From CADEFX01 sp963840425 (GTDB lineage: Bacteria > Pseudomonadota > Alphaproteobacteria > Rhizobiales > Hyphomicrobiaceae), in NCBI GenBank assembly GCA_963840425.1, contig CAWIYZ010000026.1, positions 1-64,000 on the forward strand: a stretch of 64,000 nucleotides of DNA, in the 5' to 3' direction. Both the position numbers and the translations under genes were made by a program. The notes beneath the pieces are model-generated. The model made no database searches. It was not told the DNA's origin and was given only the letters and a program-made list of their open reading frames with translations. Position 1 is the stretch's first letter. Every line of letters starts with the position of its first letter. This document shows, one piece after another, positions 53,233 to 62,546 of this stretch.

Positions 53233-54745
53233 ATGTCTACCGGCCGCCACGGTCAACCCGATCACAGTTCACTTGGTGGCGAGGCCGCGTTCGGCGGTGT
53301 CGTCGCCGGTATCCCGCAACGGCTGCGCGGGGAAACGGCGCATGCGGCTGAGCTTCCCAGCCCGAAAGACGGCGCACGCTGCCTTGGAGGCTACGCGAGC
53401 AAAGCCAGGTTCATCCGCTTTCCTGGTCCAGGCCGTGATCGCAAGGATCGCTCCTGCACCGTCAAATTCGACCCCAACGCACCGGATGGGTTTGTAGTGG
53501 CTGACGCCCGGAAAGAGATCAACGGGCTCGATCTCAAGGACTATGTGAAAGAACGCTGGGGCCTGCCGCCATTCTCTCGCGCCCGCCAAGGGCGCCCGAA
53601 TGGCGCAGCCAACGGCCATCGCCCTACCGGCGGCTCCAACGCTCATGATCATGCACATGCGGAGACGACCTCACCCTCCCGCGTCTACCTCATTCCCTTC
53701 GCGAGCATTCGGTTGAACACCAAGCGCCGCGACGTGGTGCAAGGGCTTATTCCGCGCGACGGCATCACGGTGGTTTGGGGTGCCCCCAAGTGTGGCAAGT
53801 CCTTCTGGATGCTGGATATCGGACTGCACGTCGCCCTCGGTCGAGAATACCGTGGCCGGAAGGTGCAGCAAGGCCCAGTGGTGCTGTGTTCCTTTGAGGG
53901 ACAGACAGGAACACAGACGCGCGTCGAGGCTTGGCGTCAGCAGTTTCTGGCCGAAGATCACGCGCCCGATGAGGTGGCGTTCTATCTCATGCCGGTCACG
54001 CTCAATCTGGTGGCTGAATGCGCGGATTTGATAACCGCAATCAAACGGGCGAGCCCCAAAACGCCAGCCCTCATCATTCTCGACACGCTCAATCGCAGTC
54101 TCGCTGGCAGCGAATCGAACGATGCCGACATGGCCGCCTATATCCGCGCCGTCGATGCCCTGCGTGAAGCGTCCGGAGCCGCAATAGTAATCGTCCACCA
54201 TTGTGGACATGACGGCACCCGGCCGCGTGGACACACATCCCTGATAGGGGCGGCGATGCCATCATTGCCGTCAAGAAGGAGGCTGCCACGAGTATCTTCT
54301 TTGTCACCGTCGAGATGATGAAGGACGGTGAGGCCGGGGCACTGCTCGCCAGCCAGCTTAAGAGCGTCGAGGTCGGAAAGGATGAGGACGGCTTGACGAT
54401 CACGTCTTGCATCCTCAGACCGATAGAGCAAAGCCCACCCCAAAAATCGGAAAAACATCCAAGCTGGCGGCCGGGGCCAAGATCGCGCTCGATGCGCTGA
54501 CGGAAGCGCTAGCCGCTTCGGGCCGCATCCCACCCAGCTCAAATCATATCCCGGCCAACACGCACACGGTGAGCTTGAGCCTCTGGCGTCGCCATTTCTA
54601 CCAGCGCAATCCAGAGAGCAATCCAGAGGCCCGCAAGAAGTCGTTCCAGAACAGCCGGAAGAGTTTGCAGGCACGCGGCATGGTCGGCATCTGGGGCACT
54701 GAAACCTGCAACGAGGAAGAGGTTCAATGCTGGATCGTCATATGA
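53233..54745 (+). pseudogene. RepA-like AAA (RecA-fold) ATPase, two frameshifts
   Basis: About 500 residues in three frames. N-terminal: ARFIRFPGPGRDRKDRSCTV, DFKD-like LKDYVKERWGLPP. The ATPase core has Walker A VVWGAPKCGKSFWMLDIGLH and Walker B ALIILDTLNRSLAGSESND, with VIVHHCGHDGTRPRGHTSLI typical of RepA/AAA_25 helicase-like proteins. At about 54257 the frame shifts (DAIIAVKKEAATSIFFVTVE, EMMKDGEAGALLASQLKSVE) and at about 54440 it shifts again to a C-terminal winged-helix-like part, AKIALDALTEALAASGRIPP, SLWRRHFYQRNPE, ending at 54745. Such proteins drive replication of plasmids and integrative elements. As read it is inactive. Confidence 0.75.
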
Positions 54746-54927
54746 CCGGGACATCACATTGGGACGGGATTTCCCGGGACTATTACACATGCGCATCCCG
54801 GGACGGGACACACCCCTTTAATAGGGGTGTCCCTGTCCCTCCCGCATATCCCAGTGCAGATGATCATGAGCGATGGCAGGTGCCACAGGCGATGGTTGAA
54901 GTGGCCGCTGTCCCGCTCAACCGATGA
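54727..54927 (+). CDS. Possible small protein after the RepA-like gene
   Basis: A 66-residue frame overlapping the end of the RepA-like gene by 19 bp. Composition is ordinary but there is no recognisable domain (HWDGISRDYYTCASRDGTHP). It spans the GGGAC repeat cluster, which argues that it may be chance. Its stop overlaps the next start (ATGA). Confidence 0.25.
   Translation: MLDRHMTGTSHWDGISRDYYTCASRDGTHPFNRGVPVPPAYPSADDHERWQVPQAMVEVAAVPLNR
54746..54830. repeat. Cluster of GGGAC repeats and a hairpin
   Basis: Five GGGAC units lie within about 65 bp (54748-54808), some in palindromic context (CCCGGGAC twice). They are followed by an 8-bp stem ACACCCCT/AGGGGTGT (54810-54817, 54823-54830, loop TTAAT). 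Located directly behind the RepA-like gene; possible iterons or operator. Confidence 0.45.
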
Positions 54928-55124
54928 CCGCTCAGGTGGTTCCTATCGACATCAACGCCACCTGGATCGTGGTTGAGATTGAGCGCGGCCTGGACCAAGC
55001 CATGGCAGCTCACAACCAGTCAGGGGCTTCTCAGAAGGCCAGACCACGTGAGTGCGCGGCTTTGGCTTGGTGGCCGAACGTCATGCGGACAATTGCCAGC
55101 GGATTGGAGAAGGGTGGCTCATAG
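54924..55124 (+). CDS. Small hypothetical protein
   Basis: A 66-residue frame beginning in an ATGA overlap with the previous frame. It contains a soluble helical sequence (WIVVEIERGLDQAMAAHNQS) and ends MRTIASGLEKGGS. No family recognised; last open frame before the right tRNA repeat. Confidence 0.3.
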   Translation: MTAQVVPIDINATWIVVEIERGLDQAMAAHNQSGASQKARPRECAALAWWPNVMRTIASGLEKGGS

Positions 55125-55247
55125 AGCGCAACGACCCCAACGAGCGCGCCAATGATACACCCTCCTTCGGGCTGGGACTTTCGCTGTCTTGGCGCTCGTT
55201 ATTTACCGACCGGTGTTCCATGTAGCCTTGCTATCAAACGCAAACTT

Positions 55248-55297
55248 CCAGCCTATCACGCCAGAGGCCGCGGGTTCAAGTCCCGTCGCTCGCGCCA
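55248..55297 (+). repeat. 3' half of tRNA-Asp, att-like site (right)
   Basis: Same T arm, acceptor strand and CCA as the left copy; 36 identical bases (55264-55299) plus the flanking TTTCAATGAC. The anticodon-stem part differs at three positions (G to A) that break base pairs, so this copy is degenerate and cannot make tRNA. Confidence 0.8.
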
Positions 55298-55299
55298 TT

Positions 55300-55973
55300 A
55301 TTTCAATGACGTAGCGATTTATTGAACGGGTTTATGATGCTTTCTGGCTTGCGCCATGATGCTTTCGTCCGATTTTCGTTCGTATAGCGTCCGCTCAGAT
55401 CTGACTCGAAGCAAATCCCGTTCGCTCGCACACGACGGTCCAGGCTTCCGATGGACCAATGCGCCACGCACGCGGCGTGGCTGGAAGACCACCGAAGCCT
55501 CGATAATGGCGCGTTGGCCAAGCTCGCGCTTGGCCTTGCGATGGCACATCCGGTTAACCGCATGTGGAAGGGAAACTGGGAACGATCTTCGTAGGGACTG
55601 TGTCAGGCGACAGCGAGCTTCAGCGTGCGCTTGCGGCCCTTCTTCTTGGGAGTAGCAACAACAGCACCCATACTCTCTTGCAGCCAATTCAGCGCGACCT
55701 TTGTCAGGAACGCAGATATTCGAGATTCCCTGTCTTCTGCAGGTGGCGAGAGAGGATGGAAGGACTGCCAGCAGTAAAGAGGCTACGCGCTTCGCTGCCG
55801 CCTCGTGCGCCCATCGAACACGCACGCGAATGGGCCATATTGCATCGGCCTAAATATTGAGCCGAACTCTGGCTTGATCGGGTAGCTGCTGGTGTGATCG
55901 GCGCGCTGGGCGCGGAACTCATTTGGCAAGCGAGATAGCGGGTTCGAGGCCGTGCCACCTAAGGAGACGACCG
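55300..55973. other. Mostly non-coding; one short coding-like piece
   Basis: The minus strand at about 55740-55610 reads SRISAFLTKVALNWLQESMG and AVVATPKKKGRKRTLKLAVA before a stop, which looks like the C-terminus of a lost gene (unrecognised). Nothing else is supported here. Confidence 0.35.
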
Positions 55974-57038
55974 ATGCCACGAGGTCGCGTCGCGATCGTG
56001 TTTCCCGCAGATGCAAAGGAGCGGCTTTCGACGAATCTCGAACAGTCGAGATTTGCCGGCATCGCGAAAGCGCTTCGCGCAACCGGCATGGAGGTCGTGG
56101 GTGCGCCATTTGCCGACGAGCTTGTCGAGGCGGTCCGCGCTCAACTCCTCGGCGTCGATGGTGTCCTGGTCTGGATCAATCCGATCCAGGCAGGGCGCGA
56201 CAGATCTGTCTTAAATGCGATGCTGGCGGATGTCGCATCGATGGGTGTGTTTGTCAGCGCCCATCCGGAAGTCATCGACAAGTTGGGCACCAAGGAGGTG
56301 CTTTATCGCACGCGAGAGATGAGCTGGGGCTGCGATACCCGGCTCTATGCGACCCTGGAGGCGATGCGCACGGAGTTGCCGATAAGTGTGGGGTTCGGTG
56401 CTCGGGTGCTGAAACAGATCCGAGGCCAAAGCGGCGACGGTGTCTGGAAAGTCCAGCTAGCGGAGCCGCCGAGCACACAGCCGCCGATGGTTTCCCTCGA
56501 CACGATTTTGCGCATCCGACACGCCAAACGGGATAGCTCGGAGGAAAAAATGTCTCTGGGATCGTTCCTCTCGCGATGCGCACCCTATTTCGCAGGGGCA
56601 GGGGGCATGATCGATCAGGCGTATCAGTCGCGCCTTCCTGACGGCATGGTGCGTTGCTATGTCGTCGGGGACCGAGTTGCGGGGTTCGGCGAACAACTCG
56701 TCAATGCGCTCTACCCGGCCGCCCCAGGAACACCATCGAATGAGGCGCCGCGGCCCGGACCGCGTCACTACTTCCCGTCCTCTCGTCCCGATTTTCAGCG
56801 ATTGAAGCAAAAGCTCGAGCACCAATGGCTGGATGAACTCTGCCGACTGGTTGGATTAGAAAAATCGCAGCTGCCCGTCATTTGGGATGCCGACTTCCTA
56901 TACGGACCAAAGGATGCTGACGGGGCTGACACTTTCGTGCTTTGCGAAATCAACGTGAGCTCTGTGTATCCATTTCCCGAGGACGCCCTGCTCCCGCTGG
57001 CCACAGAGACATTGGCGAAGATCAAAGCCGATTGTTGA
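55974..57038 (+). CDS. Cj0069-family protein (ATP-grasp-like, unknown function)
   Basis: A 354-residue intact protein starting at the ATG at 55974 (GGAG 7 bases upstream). Motifs: AIVFPADAKERLSTNLEQSR, AQLLGVDGVLVWINPIQAGR, VFVSAHPEVIDKLGTKEVLY, RTREMSWGCDTRLYATLEAM, and late DADFLYGPKDADGADTFVLC, EINVSSVYPFPEDALL. This is the pattern of the conserved Cj0069 family. The Lys/Glu-rich late part (CEINVSS) resembles the ATP-grasp metal site E-x-N, so a carboxylate-amine ligase is possible, but no function is established. It stands alone on the plus strand just outside the tRNA-bounded element. Confidence 0.8.
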   Translation: MPRGRVAIVFPADAKERLSTNLEQSRFAGIAKALRATGMEVVGAPFADELVEAVRAQLLGVDGVLVWINPIQAGRDRSVLNAMLADVASMGVFVSAHPEVIDKLGTKEVLYRTREMSWGCDTRLYATLEAMRTELPISVGFGARVLKQIRGQSGDGVWKVQLAEPPSTQPPMVSLDTILRIRHAKRDSSEEKMSLGSFLSRCAPYFAGAGGMIDQAYQSRLPDGMVRCYVVGDRVAGFGEQLVNALYPAAPGTPSNEAPRPGPRHYFPSSRPDFQRLKQKLEHQWLDELCRLVGLEKSQLPVIWDADFLYGPKDADGADTFVLCEINVSSVYPFPEDALLPLATETLAKIKADC

Positions 57039-57342
57039 CCTTGCATTGTTGCGGTGAGTGGTCGGTCCTAGGCCCTGGTCGCTGGCCGAGCTTCTGCTTC
57101 TCTTTGGATTGTGTTGCAAAAGTATTCTGGAGCAGGGCCACGCGGGCGCGTGCAGAAATCGATTCCGCAACGGCTCGGTCGAAGCCGAGGATTCCCCGCT
57201 GAATGGGCAATGCAGAACCGGATTCCATCAGCCATACGCTCTATCAGACGGTGGAGCGTGTTTTGCAACTAAATCCCTTGCAATCTTTATGGCGCCGCGC
57301 GAGGTGCGGTCATGCGGCGCATGAGCGAGCTCGTGTGGACCT
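57039..57342. other. Intergenic, no supported gene
   Basis: About 300 bp between the Cj0069-family gene and the TetR gene stop. No gene or clear terminator seen. Confidence 0.35.
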
Positions 57343-57982
57343 TCAATCCTTGGAATACCGCGGCGACGCGGCGAGGAGGCCGGGGGTGGCGCCGGCAATG
57401 AGCTGGTTGATGTCGATATTCGGCGCGACGGCATCGTAATCCTGGTCGATCAAGAGCGAGGCGGCGCCATGCACGAAGGTCCACAGTCGCAATGCGATCT
57501 GTTGCGCGTCTCCGCGCACTTTGTTGCGCTTGCAGTAGAGGGCAATCTGATCGATGAGGTTGGCAAAGCAGGCGTGACCGGTCCCTAGCACGTGCTCGGC
57601 CTTCTTGAGCGAGGGCTGCTGGCCGAACATCAAGCGGAACACGGCGGTCTCTTCGACCGCGAAGGCGACATAGGCTTGGCCCATGGCGACGATGCCGTCC
57701 AAGGTGCCCTCGCCCTTCTCGGCCAGCATCGCCATCGACCGGTTGCGTGAGCTCTTCGAAGCCGCGCGAGGCGATCTCCTCGAGGATCTCCTGCTTGCCG
57801 CGGAAGTGACGGTAGGGCGCTGCGGTGGTGACGCCCGCGACGCGGCAGGCGTCGGCGAGCGTGAAGTTCTCCGCGCCGCGCTGCTCGACGAGCTGACGCG
57901 TCGCCCGGATCAGCGCCTCGCGCAGCTCACCGTGATGATAGCGGGCCTTGCGCCGCACTTTGTTCGCCGCGCTTTTTCTCAT
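57343..57982 (-). pseudogene. TetR/AcrR-family regulator, single frameshift
   Basis: N-terminal HTH from ATG 57982: ARYHHGELREALIRATRQLV, ADACRVAGVTTAAPYRHFRG, KQEILEEIASRGFEEL. Near 57735 the frame shifts; the ligand-binding half continues MAMLAEKGEGTLDGIVAMGQ, AEHVLGTGHACFANLIDQIA and RLWTFVHGAASLLIDQDYDA (the WHG-type TetR_C_13 fold) to 57343. About 210 residues in all. It lies divergently from the RND efflux genes and two GTTAGC-type palindromes lie between them, so it was their repressor. As read only the DNA-binding part is made. Confidence 0.75.
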
Positions 57983-58019
57983 GGCCGTCACAATGCGACG
58001 CCTCACGAGGATTTGAAAA

Positions 58020-58034
58020 GTTAGCGTCGCTAAC
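58020..58034. promoter_or_regulatory. TetR operator candidate 1
   Basis: GTTAGCG-T-CGCTAAC, a perfect 15-bp palindrome 38 bp upstream of the tetR start. Confidence 0.75.
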
Positions 58035-58052
58035 ACGTTGAATGTCAGCATC

Positions 58053-58068
58053 GCTAACATATGTTAGC
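58053..58068. promoter_or_regulatory. TetR operator candidate 2
   Basis: GCTAACATATGTTAGC, a perfect 16-bp palindrome sharing the GCTAAC/GTTAGC half-site with operator 1, about 62 bp upstream of the efflux adaptor start. Confidence 0.75.
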
Positions 58069-58130
58069 TGCGCTCACATCGCAAGTGCGGTCGCGCGTTC
58101 GACCCGGTCATACGAGGGCAAGGAGCTTTC

Positions 58131-59283
58131 ATGGGCGTTCAGCAAACCAATTCGGAGCCGGCCCTCGCCTCGAGACGGCGCGTCACCAACCGGATAGGCA
58201 TTCTCGTCGGGCTGGGCATGGCGGCGAGTGTCGCCGGCTGCAAGGGCGAGGCTGCCGTCCAGGAGCAGGTCGTGCGGCCGGTGAAGGTCGCCGTCGTCGC
58301 GCCGGCCACCCAAGGACGCACGCTCACCTATTCCGGTGTCGTGCGGCCGAGGATCGAGAGCGCGCTCGGCTTTCGCGTGCCCGGCAAGATCGTCGCGCGC
58401 TCGTCAACGTCGGCGACCGCGTCGAGGTGGACCAGGTGATCGCGCGCCTGGATGAGACCGATCTGAAGCTTGGCGAAACCGCGGCGCGAGCGGCGGTAGC
58501 CGCGGCGCGCAGCCGTCGCGATGTGGCAAACGACAATCTTGAACGCGCCAACGTTCTGTTGCCGAAAGCGATCATCTCGCAGGCGGCCTACGATACGCGA
58601 CGCAATGAGTTGGATGCGGCCGCGGCCGCGCTGGAGAGCGCGGAGGCGCAGCTGCGCCAGGCCGTCAACGCGGTCGACTACGCTACGCTCAAGGCCGACA
58701 AGGCCGGAATTGTCACGTCGGTGACGGGCGAGCCGGGCCAGGTCGTTGGCGCCGGCCAAGCGATCGTCAGCTGGCGGAGTCCGGAGAAACGGACATCGCC
58801 GTTGCCGTCCCCGAGCAGGATGCGGCACGTCTCGCGATAGGACAGCTGGCCAAGGCTTCGCTTTGGGCTGGCCTCTCCCGGGTCAGCGTCGAGGGGCGGA
58901 TTCGCGAGATTGCCGGCCAGGCCGACCCAGCCTCGCGGACCTATGCGGTTCGCATTGCCGTGGAACGTCCGCCGCAGGCCATGCGGCTCGGCATGACCGC
59001 AACGGTCGCGCTCACCGTCGAGGAGAACGCTGCGCCCATGGTGGTGCCCCTGACTGCGCTGACTGAAAGCGATGGCGGAACAGTGGTGTTTGTCGTCGAC
59101 GCGATGAACAAGGTCGTGCGCAAGACCAGCGTTGATGTCGGCGGCGTCGACGAGCACGGCGTGCAGATCGCCGGCGGATTGCAGGTTGGAGACATGGTGG
59201 TTAGCGCTGGCGTGCAGTTCCTGCGCGACGGCATGCGCGTCCGGCTCCCAGGCGAGCGCGCACGCAAGCCGGGAGCCCGTTGA
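58131..59283 (+). pseudogene. RND efflux periplasmic adaptor (MFP) lipoprotein, two frameshifts
   Basis: ATG at 58131 has AAGGAG upstream. Frame 1: MGVQQTNSEPALASRRR, lipobox ASVAGC, EQVVRPVKVAVVAPATQGRT, RVPGKIVAR. At about 58395 the frame moves: LVNVGDRVEVDQVIARLDET, then the alpha-hairpin AARAAVAAARSRRDVANDNL, LESAEAQLRQAVNAVDYATL, KADKAGIVTSVTGEPGQVVG. At about 58780 it moves again: LAESGETDIAVAVPEQDAAR, VSVEGRIREIAGQADPASRT, MVVPLTALTESDGGTVVFVV to 59283. All domains of a HlyD/AcrA adaptor (about 384 residues) are present; only two indels separate it from an intact gene. Confidence 0.85.
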
Positions 59284-59337
59284 GACGCGAGGTGGGAAGC
59301 ACGTCTGGTCGCGAGACTGCCGGTAGTGGAGCGTCCC

Positions 59338-62300
59338 ATGTTCGATGATCTGCCTCATCCGCCACGCACCGAGACGGTTCAATCTGTCGCGCTGGGCAAT
59401 CGATCACGGCAACTTCACGGCGTTCCTGCTCGTGCTGCTGCTGGCGGCAGGCGGCTTCTCGTTGTTGCGCATCGGGCAGAAGGAGGACCCCGACTTCACG
59501 TTTCGCACCATGGTCGTGCAGGTGCTTTGGCCCGGTGCGACGACCGAGGAAATGCAGGACCAAGTGGTCGACAAGATCGAGCGCAAGCTGCAGGAAACGC
59601 CGGGTCTCGATTTCGTCCGCTCCTACACGCGGCCCGGTTTCGGCAACATCTTCGTCAACCTGAAGGGTGCGGTGCGCGGGGAGACCGTCAAGGACGCCTT
59701 CTACCAGGCACGCAAGAAGATCGGCGACATTCGCCAGACGCTGCCCGAGGGCGTGCTCGGGCCCTTCTTCAATGACGAGTTCGGCGACACCTACATCTCG
59801 CTTTATGCCGTTACCGGCCAGGGTTTCAGCTATCCCGAGCTCAAGACCTTCGCGAAGAAGGCGCGCGACATCCTGTTGCGGGTGCCCGGCGTCGCCAAGG
59901 TCGACCTGCTGGGGCTGCAGGAGGAGCGCATTTTCATCGAGGTGTCGTCCGCCGCATTGGCCGAGCGCGGCCTCTCCGCGCTCGACATCCAGGCGGCGCT
60001 CGCCGGCCAGAATGCGATGGATCCCGCGGGACGGATCGAGACAAGCGAGCGCTCGGTGCGCATCGACGTGCAGGGTGGGCTCAGATCGGTTGAGGACATT
60101 CGCGAGCTGCGTCTGCGCGCCGGGCAGCAAACTTTCCGGCTCGGCGATATCGCCGACGTCAGGAGAGGCCTCGAGGACCCGCCGGTCGGCAAAGACCCGC
60201 TATCAGGGCCGGGAGGCGGTGCTGCTCGGTACCACCATGGCACCCGGTGCCAACGTCACCGAGGTGGGTGCCGCCGTCGAGCAGACTTTGAAGCGCATCG
60301 AGCAGGATCTGCCGGTCGGCGTCGAGCTCGGCCGCATCTCGGATCAGGCGCAGGTCGTCAGCAAGTCGATCCATGAGTTTCTCGAGGCGCTGGCCGAGGC
60401 GATCGGCATCGTGCTCGTGGTTTCGCTCTTGGCGCTCGGCTGGCGCGCCGGCTTGGTCGTCGCCCTGACTATCCCCATGGTGCTGGCCGCGACGTTCTTC
60501 GTCATGTCGGTGATGGGGATCGATCTGCATCGCATCTCGCTTGGCGCCCTGATCATCTCGCTTGGGCTGCTGGTCGACGATGCCATGATTGCGGTCGAGA
60601 TGATGGACCGGAAGCTCGAGGAAGGGCACGACAAGCTCAGCGCTGCGACGTTCGCCTACACCTCGACCGCGTTTCCGATGCTGACCGGCACGCTTATCAC
60701 GGTGGCCGGCTTCATCCCTGTCGGCTTCGCGCAAAGTCAGGCCGGCGAGTACGTCAGCACTCTGTTCTGGGTGACGGGCATCGCGCTCATGATCTCGTGG
60801 TTCGCCGCCGTCTATTTCACGCCGTGGATCGGCTATCGCCTGCTCAAGGTCCGCAAGAGCAAGGCGACCGATCATCACGACGCGTTCGACAGCCGTCCCT
60901 ACCGCGCCATCCGCGCCGTCGTTGCGTGGTGCGTGCGCCGCCGCGGAACCGTCGTGGCGTTGACCTTCGCCGCGCTGGTCGCCAGCGTCGCCAGCTTCGC
61001 GTTCATTCCGAAGCAGTTCTTCCCGACGTCGAACCGTCCGGAAATCCTGGTCGACCTTTGGCTGCCCGAAGGCTCATCCTTCGAGGAAACCGAAAACGAG
61101 GCCAAGCGCCTGGAACAGCGGCTCCTGCAGGACCCCGACCTGGCCTACGTCGTGAATTTCATCGGCGAAGGCGCGCCGCGCTTCTATCTCCCGCTCGACC
61201 AGCAGCTCAAGAACCAGAACTTTGCCCAGCTGCTCTTGATGTCGAAGTCGCTCGAGGCGCGCGAGCGCGTGCTCACCCGCGTGCGCGACATGCTGGCGCA
61301 GGACTTCCCGAGCGTACGCTTCAAGGCTGATCGGCTGTTCAACGGGCCGCCGGCCGGCTGGCCCGTGCAGGTGCGCGTGACGGGCCCCGATCGGCAAGAG
61401 GTGCGCCGCCTGGCCGGCGAGGTGGGCGAGGTGATGCGGGCAACGCCGGAGCTCAGCACCGTGCACGACGACTGGCTGGAGCCGGTGCCGAGCTTGAAGC
61501 TCGACATCGATCAGGACCGCGCCCGTGCCCTGGGCGTCACCTCGCAGACGGTGCGCCGCTCCCTGCAAGCCATGCTTTCCGGTTTCCAGATCGGCGAGTA
61601 CCGCGACAGCGACGAGACCGTCAAGGTGATGTTGCGTGAGCCGTCCGACACACGCAATCTCCTCTCGGCCCTGGACAACGTCTATGTGAAGACGGCGGCC
61701 GGCGCATCGGTGCCGCTGCGTCAGGTGGCCAAATTCAACGTCGTCCACGAACCGGGGATCCAGTGGCGGCGAGACCGGCTGCCGTCGATAACGGTGCGTG
61801 GCGTGGTGCCGGACAACGTGCAGTCACCGGACGTTGCCAACGCCGTGTTTGCCAAGCTGAAGCCGCTGCGCGATGCGCTGCCCGCCGGTTACCGTATCGA
61901 GCTGCAGGGCGCAGTGGAGGAGTCGGCAAAGAGCCAGACCTCCATCAACGAGAAGATGCCGGTCATGCTCCTGGTCATTCTTCTGCTGCTGATGGTGCAG
62001 CTGCAGCACTTCGGCAAGACCCTGCTGGTGCTGGTGAGCGGACCACTGGGATTGATCGGGGCGGCCACGGCGCTGCTCGTGTTCCAGGCGCCGTTCGGCT
62101 TCGTCGCTATCCTCGGCGTCATCGCGCTCGCCGGCATCATCATGCGCAACAGCGTGATCCTGGTCGATCAGATCCAGCAGGACACGGCCGCTGGGCACGA
62201 TGCATTCACGGCCATCGTCGAGTCGGCGGTGCGCCGGTTCCGGCCCATCACGCTCACGGCCGCGGCGGCCGTGCTGGCTCTCATTCCGCTCGTCCGCGAG

Positions 62301-62492
62301 GTGTTCTGGGCGCCGATGGCGCTGGCGATGATGGGCGGGCTGATCGCGGCCACCATCCTGACGCTGACCTTTCTACCGGCGCTCTACGCGCTGGCGTTCA
62401 AGGTGGCGGTGCCGATGCGCGGGGACGCGCGATCCATTGACGAGAAGCACCAGGAACCCAGCGAGGGGCGCGCCCTGCAAGCAGCGGCGTGA
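59338..62492 (+). pseudogene. RND efflux pump (AcrB/HAE-1 type), frameshifted
   Basis: About 1050 residues, the normal RND size. The ATG at 59338 has GGAG 6 bases upstream but is out of frame with the pump, which is read from about 59370 (FNLSRWAIDHGNFTAFLLVL); a shift there or a second start at 59345 is implied. A further shift near 60195 separates RLGDIADVRRGLEDPPVGK from YQGREAVLLGTTMAPGANVT. Pump motifs: TEEMQDQVVDKIERKLQETP, LGLLVDDAMIAVEMMDRKLE (the Asp-Asp of TM4 in the proton path), GIALMISWFAAVYFTPW, LGLIGAATALLVFQAPFGFV, MRNSVILVDQIQQD. It exports amphiphilic drugs or solvents with the adaptor; no outer-membrane channel gene follows. Confidence 0.88.
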
Positions 62493-62546
62493 TCCGGCGC
62501 GCAGCAAGAGCGAACGCACAGCTCCACCAGAAATCGGAGACCAGCA

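Larger units (their letters stand above)
47146..55299. mobile_element. Putative integrated element bounded by tRNA-Asp 3' repeats
   Basis: An 8.15-kb segment between two direct repeats of the 3' half of tRNA-Asp (36 bp identical, 47162-47197 and 55264-55299). Next to the left repeat is an integrase C-terminal remnant; inside are a serine recombinase, an excisionase-like HTH protein and a RepA-like ATPase, all elements of mobile DNA. The segment shows decay (three of these genes are broken). No complete integrase remains. Confidence 0.6.

Noticed and set aside
47146..55297. A functional tRNA-Asp gene at either repeat
   Set aside because: Both sites lack the 5' half (acceptor and D arm), and the right copy also has a broken anticodon stem.
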